From NCBI GenBank assembly GCA_031963045.1, contig JASSUK010000032.1, positions 62,001 to 126,000 on the forward strand: DNA of 64,000 nucleotides, given 5' to 3'. Numbering within the stretch: position 1 is the first letter of the stretch; every line of letters starts with the position of its first letter. This DNA is from JASSUD01 sp031963045 (lineage in GTDB: Bacteria; Pseudomonadota; Gammaproteobacteria; Burkholderiales; Burkholderiaceae). The notes beneath the pieces are model-generated. The model made no database searches. It saw nothing but the letters and a program-made list of their open reading frames with translations, and was not told where the DNA came from. The position numbers and the translations under genes are program-made. Positions 51,636 through 59,919 of the stretch are shown here, one piece after another.

Positions 51636-52544
51636 ATGTGCGAACTTCTAGGCCTCAATTGTTCAGAACTCACCGACGTCACTTTTTCCTTTACCGGCTT
51701 TTCCGCAAGGGGGGGTGGGACTGCGCATCATGCTGATGGTTGGGGCATAGGTTTTTTTGAAGATCGTGCGTGCCAGATTTTTATTGATCATCGCCCTTCC
51801 TGCGAATCTCCTGTGGCGGAGCTGATTAAGCGCTATCCCATAAAATCCAAAAATACTATTGCGCATATTCGCAAGGCTACACAAGGTATTACCGCCCTTG
51901 AAAACTGTCATCCTTTTAGGCGGGAATTGTGGGGACGGCACTGGCTCTTTGCACACAATGGGGACCTACAGAACTATTCCCAAAACGCGCTAAGCACAGG
52001 GAATTTTTATCAACCTGTTGGGTCCACGGATAGCGAATATGCCTTTTGCGCATTGATGGAAGGCATACGCAACGCCTTCCCTACGCAACAGCCTACGCAA
52101 GAAGCGCTATTTGAAAAAGTCACGGAATTGACACAAAAAATTACCGATTACGGTATTTTTAATTTTTTATTGTCTAATGGCCAATTCCTTATTTCATATT
52201 GCTCAACACGCTTGCACTACGTCGCACGCCGCTGGCCTTTTTCAACGGCGCATTTGATTGATGCAGATATGTCCATGGATTTTGCACAGCACACCACACC
52301 GGAAGATCGAATCGCGGTCATTGCAACGCAACCGCTGACTGACAATGAAATATGGCAAGCCTTTGCGCCAGGCGATTTATGCTTATTTCAAGGTGGTGAG
52401 CTCAAACTCAAAGCGTTTGTGCCGGTCTTGCCTGAAGTCATCGAGCGCGGCAAAAAAATGGAACAGGAAGCACGTGCAAGAGCCTCGCTTGCGGCAAAAG
52501 AGCGTGCAGCCCTTGCCCGCCCCCCTGAAGCAAAATCAGCTTGA
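51636..52544 (+). CDS. YafJ-type class II glutamine amidotransferase
   Basis: A 302-aa protein beginning MCELLGLNCS. Cys2 is the predicted glutaminase nucleophile, followed by HHADGWGIGFF, IAHIRKAT, CHPFRRELWGRHWLFAHNGD and the GSTDSEYAF segment. Relatives of YafJ contain only the glutaminase domain; their physiological substrate is unclear. The C-terminal ~30 residues are charged and alanine-rich. The end overlaps the convergent prmC gene by 9 bp. Confidence 0.9.
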   Translation: MCELLGLNCSELTDVTFSFTGFSARGGGTAHHADGWGIGFFEDRACQIFIDHRPSCESPVAELIKRYPIKSKNTIAHIRKATQGITALENCHPFRRELWGRHWLFAHNGDLQNYSQNALSTGNFYQPVGSTDSEYAFCALMEGIRNAFPTQQPTQEALFEKVTELTQKITDYGIFNFLLSNGQFLISYCSTRLHYVARRWPFSTAHLIDADMSMDFAQHTTPEDRIAVIATQPLTDNEIWQAFAPGDLCLFQGGELKLKAFVPVLPEVIERGKKMEQEARARASLAAKERAALARPPEAKSA

Positions 52545-53408
52545 TATGAAAACGCCTCCTGTTATTCGTTCAATCCCTGCCAAATCGCACAGGGAGCGCA
52601 CCTGCGTCGCTCCCTGTGCATGTAGCGCTGCGCGCACCGCAGCGGCCTGGTTATAGCCATGCTCCAACCACAAGGATCCTCCAGCTTTTAGCCTGTCGGG
52701 CGCACCCTGTATCAAGATCTGCAAAGCTTCTAATCCATCCGCCCCATCAGTAAGCGCCTGCGCAGGCTCAAAACGCAGATCACCCTGTGCAAGATGGGTA
52801 TCGTCCCATGGTAAATAGGGAGGATTACTTACAATCACATCGAAGCGCTGCATGATAGGGTTTGCATCTGCACGGAGCGCACCATACCAATCTCCTTGCA
52901 AAAAAGTTAAAGCACCTGCTGGCCGATCCCTTGCTAATAAACGCGTCGCATTCGAGGCCGCTACGGCCAAAGCACGGGGACAACGATCCGTCGCCACTAC
53001 AGATACTTCTGGGAGCTGATGCGCAATCGAGATTGCGACCGCTCCGCTCCCTGTTCCTAGCTCTAACACGCTAGCCTGCTTTTTCCCGTAGAGTGCCTGC
53101 AATCCACACTCTACAAGCCCTTCGGTCTCTGGCCGAGGAATCAATACATCAGGCGTCACGTGGAATTCCAGGCCAAAAAATTCCCGATAACCTAGCAAAT
53201 AGGCTATTGGTACTCCCTCTATGCGCCGCTGTTCTAATGCATAAAACGTATCAAGACTTTCCTGCTCTATAGCCCAGTCTGCTTGTGTAATTAACTGCGT
53301 GCGCGTCCACCCCAAAACAAAGGCCAGCAAAAGCTGCGCTTCTAGTGCAACCAAAGGGGAATTACGCAAAAGATAGCTAACAGTTAAGGTCTGCTTACGA
53401 TTTTCCAA
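52536..53408 (-). CDS. prmC: Release-factor glutamine methyltransferase PrmC
   Basis: A 290-aa SAM methyltransferase with YLLGYREFFGLEFHVTPDVL, IPRPETEGLVE, motif I VLELGTGSGAVAIS and the catalytic NPPY in DVIVSNPPYLPW. It methylates the GGQ glutamine of RF1 and RF2. In Burkholderia I recall it next to prfA and grxD; here prfA is absent and grxD is about 40 kb away, which points to a rearrangement. Divergent from the MBL-fold gene across a perfect inverted repeat. Confidence 0.95.
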   Translation of the reverse strand: MENRKQTLTVSYLLRNSPLVALEAQLLLAFVLGWTRTQLITQADWAIEQESLDTFYALEQRRIEGVPIAYLLGYREFFGLEFHVTPDVLIPRPETEGLVECGLQALYGKKQASVLELGTGSGAVAISIAHQLPEVSVVATDRCPRALAVAASNATRLLARDRPAGALTFLQGDWYGALRADANPIMQRFDVIVSNPPYLPWDDTHLAQGDLRFEPAQALTDGADGLEALQILIQGAPDRLKAGGSLWLEHGYNQAAAVRAALHAQGATQVRSLCDLAGIERITGGVFISS

Positions 53409-53448
53409 AAGAATCCTTTATTTTTTTGATATTCTGAGGCTGTATAGG

Positions 53449-53498
53449 GGTAGGTCTTCCATAGCCTAACTTTTTGGCTATGCTATGGAAGACCTACC
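53449..53498. repeat. Perfect 17-bp inverted repeat between prmC and the MBL-fold gene
   Basis: GGTAGGTCTTCCATAGC at 53449-53465 is exactly complementary to GCTATGGAAGACCTACC at 53482-53498. The 16-nt loop contains a competing short stem (ATAGCC/GGCTAT) with T5 between. It lies in the 149-bp divergent gap, within the leader of the rightward gene. No T-run follows, so it is not a plain terminator. Confidence 0.75.
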
Positions 53499-53557
53499 TT
53501 GCGTCTTTATGCCGTTTCCTTCATTGCTTTTACTACTATTTTCTGCCGTCTTTTTCC

Positions 53558-54202
53558 ATGAAAACTAGGATTATCCCTGTTACGCCCTTTGAGCAAAACA
53601 GTACCTTATTAATGTGCGAAGTGAGCGGCCGGGCTGCGGTGGTGGATCCTGGTGGAGATTTAGAACGCATAGAGCAGCAAATTGACGAATACGGGGTTAC
53701 TTTAGAGAAAATTTTTCTAACCCATGGGCACCTCGATCATTGCGGCGGAGCGCAGATTTTGGCACGTCGGCATGGGGTACCTATCGAAGGACCGCATGAA
53801 GATGAGCGTTTTTGGCTGGATTTATTGCCAGAGCAAAGCGTACGCTTCGGTTTTCCACCTGCGCAAGTATTTGAACCGGATCGTTGGTTAAAAAATGAAG
53901 ATCGTGTGTATTTTGGAGAGGAAGTACTAGAGGTTTACCATTGCCCAGGACATACCCCCGGACATGTTATTTTCTTTAGTCGAGCGCATAAGCTTGCCTT
54001 AGTAGGCGATGTGCTATTTTCTAACTCCATTGGCCGCACCGATTTTCCACGCGGTAATCAAACTGATTTGATTCACTCTATTCGAACCCGACTATGGCCA
54101 CTTGGAGACGATGTCACGTTTATTCCAGGCCATGGCCGCACCTCGACATTTGGTCAGGAGCGCAAAACGAATCGCTACGTTGCAGACAGGCTATTTTCAT
54201 GA
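53558..54202 (+). CDS. Metallo-beta-lactamase-fold hydrolase (YcbL/GloB-like)
   Basis: A 214-aa protein with the zinc motif THGHLDHCGG, later HCPGHTPGHVIF, GDVLFSNSIGRTDFP and FIPGHGRTSTF, a glyoxalase II-like set of ligands. Short proteins of this kind (YcbL) hydrolyse thioesters such as S-lactoylglutathione; the true substrate is unknown. Start ATG 53558 (MKTRIIPVTPFEQN) fits the family, although the frame is open to 53474. Its TGA overlaps the ATG of the next gene. Confidence 0.9.
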   Translation: MKTRIIPVTPFEQNSTLLMCEVSGRAAVVDPGGDLERIEQQIDEYGVTLEKIFLTHGHLDHCGGAQILARRHGVPIEGPHEDERFWLDLLPEQSVRFGFPPAQVFEPDRWLKNEDRVYFGEEVLEVYHCPGHTPGHVIFFSRAHKLALVGDVLFSNSIGRTDFPRGNQTDLIHSIRTRLWPLGDDVTFIPGHGRTSTFGQERKTNRYVADRLFS

Positions 54203-54984
54203 TCCTTCAAAATCTATTCAAAATCTTTCCAAAGAGATGGTATTTGAAAAAGCCAATAGCACACCCATTGTCAAAAGCTCCCTGCCAATCGCACACCGGT
54301 AAAATGAAAAGCCATGTAGGTGCTTCGAGAAAACAAGAAGCAGAGGTTGAAATTTATGTCAGCACCGATGTGGAAGCAGATGGTCCCATCCCTGGACCTC
54401 ACTCGATGTTGAGTTTTGCCTCTGCAGCTTACACAGCAGACAAACAGCTAATCGCTACTTTTTCTGCCAATCTAGAGATCCTCCCCGGCGCTGGCGCCCA
54501 CCCTATTCAAGCAGCATGGTGGAAAAAACAGCCAAAAGCCTGGGCAGCATGTCGCAATGATTTACAGTCTCCTGAAAACGCATTACGTGCCTATGTGAAA
54601 TGGGTTGAAGCCTTACCAGGAAAGCCTGTTTTTGTCGCCTTTCCAGCAGGTTTCGATTTTACGTTTATGTTCTGGTACATGATGCGATTTGTAGGACACT
54701 GTCCTTTTTCATGGTCTGCGCTTGATATCAAAACCCTGGCTTTCGCTATGAGCGAACCTGCTCGCCCTTATCGTCGCTGCATCAAACCACATCTTCCTAA
54801 AGAGTGGTTTGATGATCTACCGCACACGCACATCGCACTCGATGATGCAATTGAACAAGGCGCGCTGTTTTGTAACATGCTAGCTAGATTACGGCAGGCG
54901 CAGCAAAATAAAGGCAATTCCTCTATCCCTTCTCAAGAAGAAACACCTTCAGCGCCGTTTTTTTCCAAAGATTTCGAGAGTTAA
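54199..54984 (+). CDS. DEDD-type 3'-5' exonuclease-like protein
   Basis: A protein of the DnaQ/RNase T-like fold: first acidic motif STDVEADGPIPGPHSML, second AFPAGFDFTFMFWYM, third HIALDDAIEQG. These supply the metal-binding Asp/Glu residues of 3'-5' exonucleases. ATG 54199 overlaps the upstream TGA (ATGA), suggesting coupling and giving 261 aa. The internal ATG at 54304 (226 aa) lies nearer the conserved domain and is a real alternative. DNA or RNA specificity cannot be told. Confidence 0.8.
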   Translation: MILQNLFKIFPKRWYLKKPIAHPLSKAPCQSHTGKMKSHVGASRKQEAEVEIYVSTDVEADGPIPGPHSMLSFASAAYTADKQLIATFSANLEILPGAGAHPIQAAWWKKQPKAWAACRNDLQSPENALRAYVKWVEALPGKPVFVAFPAGFDFTFMFWYMMRFVGHCPFSWSALDIKTLAFAMSEPARPYRRCIKPHLPKEWFDDLPHTHIALDDAIEQGALFCNMLARLRQAQQNKGNSSIPSQEETPSAPFFSKDFES

Positions 54985-55051
54985 AAATCGGTTTAGCCTA
55001 GCGCACTTACCACTTCAACAAAATTTACTTCCTGCATAAAAGGACTTCTTC

Positions 55052-55915
55052 ATGACCGCCCAACTCATTGACGGCCGGGCCCTGGCACATACCCTACGCA
55101 ATCAAGTTGCACAGCGCGCCGCAGCGTTAACAGCTCTTGGCCATCAGCCAGGCTTGGCAGTGGTTCTTGTTGGCAACGATGAAGCTAGCAGTACCTATGT
55201 GCGCAGCAAAGAACGCGCCTGCGAGGAAAGCGGACTGCATTCAGTTTGTTTACACCATCCTGCAACGATTTCTGAAGCGGACTTACTCGCCCATATTCAC
55301 GCTTTAAATAGCGACCCCACATTGCATGGCATTCTCGTACAGCTCCCCCTTCCATCACACATAGATACGCGCCGCGTTATTGCAGCAATTGCTCCTGAAA
55401 AAGATGTAGATGGTTTTCATGCCTTGCATGCAGGTGCGCTTATGCTGGGTACACCCGGTTTTCGTCCGTGCACACCCTATGGCGTGATGAAAATGCTAGA
55501 GGCCTACCATATCCCCATAGCCGGAGCAGATGCTGTCGTGATTGGTCGCTCCAATATCGTTGGCAAACCCATGGCGCTTTTATTATTAGAGGCCCATGCG
55601 ACTGTCACGCTCTGCCACAGCCGTACGCACAATCTTAAAGAGCACACGCGCAGAGCTGATATTGTCATTGCTGCAGCAGGCCAACCCCGTATGTTGCGCG
55701 GCAATATGATCAAGCCAGGCGCCACCATCATCGATGTGGGTATTCATCGTGATGCGTCGGGAAAATTGTGTGGAGATGTAGATTTTGAATCCGTAAAAGA
55801 AATCGCAGGCTACCTAAGCCCCGTACCTGGCGGAGTTGGACCGATGACTATCGCTATGCTGTTGGTTAATACATTACAAGCAGCGGAACAAAGCTTAAAA
55901 CTTGCGTCTCTCTAG
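55052..55915 (+). CDS. folD: Methylenetetrahydrofolate dehydrogenase / cyclohydrolase
   Basis: A 287-aa bifunctional folate enzyme with VGNDEASSTYVRSKERACEE (catalytic Lys), GILVQLPLPSHID, the NADP-binding VVIGRSNIVGKPMALLLLE and PGGVGPMTIAMLL. It interconverts methylene- and formyl-tetrahydrofolate. Intact. The stop TAG at 55913-55915 spans the TA target and first G of the palindromic element that follows. Confidence 0.97.
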   Translation: MTAQLIDGRALAHTLRNQVAQRAAALTALGHQPGLAVVLVGNDEASSTYVRSKERACEESGLHSVCLHHPATISEADLLAHIHALNSDPTLHGILVQLPLPSHIDTRRVIAAIAPEKDVDGFHALHAGALMLGTPGFRPCTPYGVMKMLEAYHIPIAGADAVVIGRSNIVGKPMALLLLEAHATVTLCHSRTHNLKEHTRRADIVIAAAGQPRMLRGNMIKPGATIIDVGIHRDASGKLCGDVDFESVKEIAGYLSPVPGGVGPMTIAMLLVNTLQAAEQSLKLASL

Positions 55916-56056
55916 GGCGCGTCCTCAATTGCCCCAAAGGGTTCATATTTGGGGGAGCAGGAGCACAGGGACCGGAACTGTACTTAAGTACAGTGAGGAT
56001 CCCGAGCACCGCACGACCCCGAAGATGGGCCCTTTGGGGCAATTGAGGACACGCCC
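55915..56056 (+). mobile_element. 142-bp palindromic element, copy F, between convergent folD and fieF-like genes
   Basis: Flanked by TA (55913-55914, 56057-56058). Its left end completes the folD TAG and its right end, on the other strand, completes the TAG of the cation-efflux gene. The + strand frame is open and encodes RVHIWGSRSTGTGTV and PEHRTTPKMGPLGQLRTRP as in copies A and D. Confidence 0.9.
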
Positions 56057-57258
56057 TAAAACGTCACGGAACAAAACAAACGTACTCGGCGCACGCCCAA
56101 CTCGCGAGCCAGTCCTTTTGCCGTTGGCGCTGCGACTGGTTGCGATGTTTTCCCTTGTGTAACACTAGCCATACAGGGCACTACACACCAGGTCTGGGGC
56201 AGATAAATATCAAGATCGATCTGTTCATGTAAGTAATGGATCGTAATGGATTCAAAAACCAATCCATAAGGCTGTAGCACACGCTGCACGCATTCTTCCA
56301 AAATATCGCGCGTCGGAAGGTCTATATTGCCCTGCCCACTCCATTCTTGTAGAGATTCCGTTTCTAAAGAAGTCGTCGGCGTATCATCTTCAGGATCCAC
56401 GTGAATCAGTGCATCTAGTACACGTTCCTCCTTTAACACTTCTCTTCGCGCATACTCCGCAATGTAATGTCCCTCTGAAACACTCAGTGTTGGGTCTACC
56501 AAAATATGCGCATCGACTAAAGCCATATCACCCATCTTTCGGGTGCGCAATCCATGCACATCGCGCACTCCAGGCGTTGCCAATAATAAAGCGCGCATGC
56601 GTTCGGTTGCGGCTTCATCTAAAGCCCGGTCGGAGAGATCTTGCAAGGCATCCCAAGTAAAAGAAAACCCCATCTTGCCAACCATCAGCCCTACGAACGC
56701 TGCAGCCACTGGGTCTAGCCAGCGCACCCCTAGCAAGCTACCCATAATGCCAATAGCAACGACTAGAGAAGATGCCGCATCGGATCGTGCATGCCAAGCA
56801 TTCGCAATCAACATAGCAGAGCGAACTTGCTGCGCGGTCCGAAGTAGATAGCGAAAAAGCCCTTCTTTTAAAAACAACGTCACTATAGCGACCCAAAGAG
56901 CCATGCTGTGCACGGGAGCAATAGGCCCTGCGCCAAGCATACGGCTACCAGCTCGCCAGAGCAGGCCTACTGCCACCATTAGGAGCAGCATTCCTAAAAA
57001 AAGAGAGGCTACGGTTTCATAGCGGCTATGTCCGTAATGATGATCTGCATCAGGCCGCGCATCGCTGTGTCGGTTGGCAAACAAAACCATGCCATCCGCC
57101 ACTAAATCTGCAAGCGAATGCACCCCATCTGCTATCAAAGCTTGGGAATGCGCAAAGACCCCCACGCCCATTTGCAAAATAGCGGTAAAAATGTTCGCTA
57201 CGATGCTAACGCATGTGGTTTTACGCGCAACATTACGTTTATCTTCAAAAGCGTTCAC
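56056..57258 (-). CDS. Cation diffusion facilitator (FieF-type metal efflux)
   Basis: A CDF transporter with about six helices. Metal-binding acids lie in ALIADGVHSLADLVADGMVL (DxxxD) and in ANAWHARSDAASSLVV (HxxxD). The PDADHHYGHSRYETVASL loop and a C-terminal cytoplasmic domain (GVRDVHGLRTRKMG) are typical. These proteins export Fe, Zn or Mn by proton antiport. The C terminus has ~90 extra residues. No ATG fits the start: GTG 57258 and TTG 57318 are both possible. The TAG stop is provided by the adjoining palindromic element. Confidence 0.9.
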   Translation of the reverse strand: MNAFEDKRNVARKTTCVSIVANIFTAILQMGVGVFAHSQALIADGVHSLADLVADGMVLFANRHSDARPDADHHYGHSRYETVASLFLGMLLLMVAVGLLWRAGSRMLGAGPIAPVHSMALWVAIVTLFLKEGLFRYLLRTAQQVRSAMLIANAWHARSDAASSLVVAIGIMGSLLGVRWLDPVAAAFVGLMVGKMGFSFTWDALQDLSDRALDEAATERMRALLLATPGVRDVHGLRTRKMGDMALVDAHILVDPTLSVSEGHYIAEYARREVLKEERVLDALIHVDPEDDTPTTSLETESLQEWSGQGNIDLPTRDILEECVQRVLQPYGLVFESITIHYLHEQIDLDIYLPQTWCVVPCMASVTQGKTSQPVAAPTAKGLARELGVRRVRLFCSVTF

Positions 57259-57819
57259 GGGTTCAGAGTATGAAATCAAAAAAATAGAAAATGAGAAGCA
57301 GTCTCTAAAAATGCACAAAAGTAAGAAAATGCCGCAAAAAAACCAGTGGGAAAATTTCTAGAAGAGAGCGTAGATAAACAATAAGCAACGGATAAAGGCT
57401 CTGCTTAAAATAGGTAGGGATACGTATATTTTTTGAAACCCGTAAGCATGCCAAAAAAAGTTAGCAACAGGAAAGCGCAATAAAAAGCTGCTTTCATTCA
57501 AAAAAATGCACCTTGGAAAATACTTAACAATAGGAAATTTCTTTGGTGTCTTCGCATCTGAATGCCTAGCTTTATATATGCACGCGTTTAAAAGACTGCC
57601 GTAACACCTAAGCGGTAACGAAAACCAAAAAATAAAAAGTAGCGCTCCAGACATGGAGCTAGATGACGGATGCAAATAATACGGCAACAGGGGAGAGCAA
57701 CCAAGTAGCGCCGAGAAATTAATGCAGAGAGAGTGCGCGCAACAAAAAACTAAGCAGACACAGAGACTTCAATATACGCATTACCTTGTGCCTGAATAAC
57801 AAGCGCAGAGGGCGTACCT
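57259..57819. other. Intergenic region with a possible gene remnant
   Basis: About 560 bp between the cation efflux gene and the H-NS terminator. The part next to the efflux gene is AT-rich and should hold its promoter. At 57750-57830 the minus strand has a startless open stretch, LFLGTPSALVIQAQGNAY then IEVSVSA and TAG, with ordinary codon use; it may be the tail of a decayed gene. An open frame at 57358-57687 has no family resemblance and is not called. Confidence 0.4.
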
Positions 57820-57856
57820 AAAAACAGGGTAGGGCAAAAAATTTCACCCTACCCTG
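57820..57856 (-). terminator. Rho-independent terminator of the H-NS gene
   Basis: On the minus strand CAGGGTAGGG pairs with CCCTACCCTG (10 bp) and TTTTT follows. It begins about 10 bp after the H-NS stop. Confidence 0.85.
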
Positions 57857-57866
57857 CTTTCAAATT

Positions 57867-58163
57867 TTAGCGATTAATTAAAAATTCTTCGCGTGGACGG
57901 CCATCAATCCATTTAGGTGCTTTACCGCGACCAGACCACAGTGAGCCTGAAACTGGATCTTTATATTTTGGAGAAATGCTGCCCTGTTGACGGGGCTTGC
58001 GGCTTTTTCCACGACCGAATCCAAGGTCTTCAGGAAGAATACCATACTCTTCTATTTGCTTTTTGACAGCCTGAATGACCGCTGTATATTCAACTTCTTT
58101 TGCTGTTTTAATTTTTCTTTCAAGTTCTGCGCGCTGAGCGAGCAATTCTTTGTAGGAAGACAT
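57867..58163 (-). CDS. H-NS family nucleoid-associated protein
   Basis: A 98-aa H-NS protein: N-terminal coiled coil (YKELLAQRAELERKIKTAKE) for dimerisation, a basic linker, and the C-terminal DNA-binding core KYKDPVSGSLWSGRGKAPKW. H-NS proteins bind AT-rich, often foreign, DNA and silence it; AT-rich candidates here include the ankyrin gene. The start is ATG 58163 (MSSYKELL), preceded by AAAGGACTCTCT as SD; the frame opens seven codons earlier. A clear terminator follows. Confidence 0.95.
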   Translation of the reverse strand: MSSYKELLAQRAELERKIKTAKEVEYTAVIQAVKKQIEEYGILPEDLGFGRGKSRKPRQQGSISPKYKDPVSGSLWSGRGKAPKWIDGRPREEFLINR

Positions 58164-58674
58164 AGAGAGTCCTTTATAAATCAAGAAAAAGAGATCAGCT
58201 GTTTCCAGCTTTACTCAAGTTCACACCAATGTGTAATGTTTCACAAAAAAGCATTTGTTTTGAGAGCAAACTTTCCGGCAGTTCCATATTTTTATATATG
58301 GTTGCCAGCGGATCCGAATAATACAGAGGTATTTTCAAATACGCAAAGTGTAAGCACAAAAAAAACAATAAAAAATTCTATTCATCACCCTGTAGTACAA
58401 ACTATACGTCCATTTTTTTTGATTCGCATAGTATTCCACACGTATACTTTATTAATTGCGTGCATAGAGGACCTGATTTTTCATGGCCGATGCTGTTAAA
58501 CCATCGTAAAATTTATTTAGGATTTTTCAAAAGTAAACGTATTTGAATGCTCCAGTTACTGCATCCACACTACGGTACTTTTCTAAGCAATGCGCGCACA
58601 TACATTAATCACCCCCTTGCGACCATCTTTGGTTTAATTTAGCCAAGCTCACTTTTTTGTTTTTCCAGGCCTTG
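58164..58674. other. AT-rich divergent region H-NS / MFS transporter
   Basis: About 510 bp, AT-rich, between the leftward H-NS gene and the rightward MFS gene. It should carry both promoters, and its composition would suit H-NS autoregulation. I cannot place -35/-10 boxes with confidence. A long open frame overlapping it (57987-58499) shows no family features and crosses the H-NS gene antisense, so it is not called. Confidence 0.5.
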
Positions 58675-59871
58675 ATGCTTTTTTCTAGATTCCGTTTTAC
58701 GCAACCCACCCGCACACGCTTAGCCACGATGGGGCTGTTTTTTATATTCGGATGCATGTATGCCTCTTGGGGCATTCATATTCCCACCATAAAGGGCAAG
58801 TTCGATTTAAATGCTGCCCAGCTCTCTGTAGCTTTTTTCGCTATAGCAGCAGGATCTATCGCCACACTCATTTATGTAGGTAAATGGATAGATCGCGTAG
58901 GGAATCGCATGGCTTGCACGGTGGGAGGCGCACTGATGTGTTCGAGTGCGGCTGGAATTCTGCTAGCGCCTTCTTTTATTACGCTTAATCTTATATTGGT
59001 CATTTTTGGAATCGGGACAGCCATCCTCGATGTAGGAGTCAATGCCCAAGCTAGTATGCTGGAAAAAACGCTAAATAAACCCGTCATGTCGTTCATGCAT
59101 AGCATGTACAGCACGGGTGGTATTGCTGGGGCCACAGGGGGAGGCATTCTTTTATCGCATGGCATGACTTCTACCGCTCATTTTGTCAGCATCGCTTTAT
59201 CTGGTCTGGCATTAGTGTTTTTTGTCTGCCCCGCACTCACAGGTAAAGAACCTGCCATTGCTCCGCCGCCAAACCTTATACAAAACCCTCAAACTACACG
59301 CATTGCACGTATTCACCGAGGAATTTTGGCATTGGGATGTATTGCACTCATTGGCCTTATCGCCGAAGGTGCGGTATATGACTGGATTACGGTATATATG
59401 CGAGAGAACTTGCAAGCAGGGCCCGCTTTAAGTAGCACCGCCTATGCGGCATTTTCTGCAGGCATAGCCTGTGGCCGTTTTGTAGGTGATTTTTTGCGAA
59501 CCCGCCTTGGAAATAGACTTCTTTTAGCATTAAGTGGATGGGTTGCCTGCACAGCCATTACAACCGGTTTATTATTTACCTCTCCCAGCTTAGCGTTGAT
59601 CAGTTTTGCCATAGCAGGGCTAGGCTTTGCGAATGTCTATCCTATTATGATTTTTGCTGCAGCACGGGTAGAAGGCATACAAGCCGCTCAGGGCATAGCC
59701 CATGTAGCAGGAATAGGGTACGTAGGCTTGCTCATTGGCCCCGTACTAATAGGCACCATTGCCCAACTCACCTCCCTATCTATAGGCCTTACAATCATTG
59801 CACTCTGCGCGGCCGTCGTCGCATATACAGGACCACGTGCTATAAGACATGTACTCGCACAACAGCGTTAA
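58675..59871 (+). CDS. MFS transporter (YbjJ-like)
   Basis: A 398-aa membrane protein with about 12 helices: FFIFGCMYASWGIHIPTIKGKF, a helix 2-3 loop GKWIDRVGNRMA and VNAQASMLEKTLNKPVMSFM, then IAHVAGIGYVGLLIGPVLIG. The pattern resembles the YbjJ/FucP-related MFS group with unknown substrates. The start is taken at ATG 58675; the frame also has an upstream TTG at 58657. A truncated family-3 element lies between its stop and the next gene. Confidence 0.85.
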   Translation: MLFSRFRFTQPTRTRLATMGLFFIFGCMYASWGIHIPTIKGKFDLNAAQLSVAFFAIAAGSIATLIYVGKWIDRVGNRMACTVGGALMCSSAAGILLAPSFITLNLILVIFGIGTAILDVGVNAQASMLEKTLNKPVMSFMHSMYSTGGIAGATGGGILLSHGMTSTAHFVSIALSGLALVFFVCPALTGKEPAIAPPPNLIQNPQTTRIARIHRGILALGCIALIGLIAEGAVYDWITVYMRENLQAGPALSSTAYAAFSAGIACGRFVGDFLRTRLGNRLLLALSGWVACTAITTGLLFTSPSLALISFAIAGLGFANVYPIMIFAAARVEGIQAAQGIAHVAGIGYVGLLIGPVLIGTIAQLTSLSIGLTIIALCAAVVAYTGPRAIRHVLAQQR

Positions 59872-59880
59872 AATGAACAC

Positions 59881-59916
59881 TAGACCTCTTTCGCAACCCC
59901 ATAGCGGCGTCATTTC
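59881..59916. mobile_element. Truncated family-3 element abutting the fpr start
   Basis: TAGACCTCTTTCGCAACCCC then ATAGCGGCGTCATT matches one complete end of the ~99-bp element in inverse orientation to copy 1. The other end is missing. The fpr ATG follows within a few bases, so the element fragment forms the gene's leader. Confidence 0.75.
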
Positions 59917-59919
59917 TCC

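Noticed and set aside
55902..56162. An 86-codon frame over element copy F
   Set aside because: Begins inside folD and ends antisense to the cation-efflux gene; it is open only because the element lacks stops in that frame.
57358..57687. A 109-codon open frame on the minus strand upstream of the cation-efflux gene
   Set aside because: AT-rich, no domain resemblance and no SD; it overlaps the likely promoter region of a neighbouring gene.
57987..58499. A 170-codon plus-strand open frame across the H-NS gene
   Set aside because: Antisense to H-NS over a third of its length, with phenylalanine/cysteine-rich composition typical of a shadow frame.
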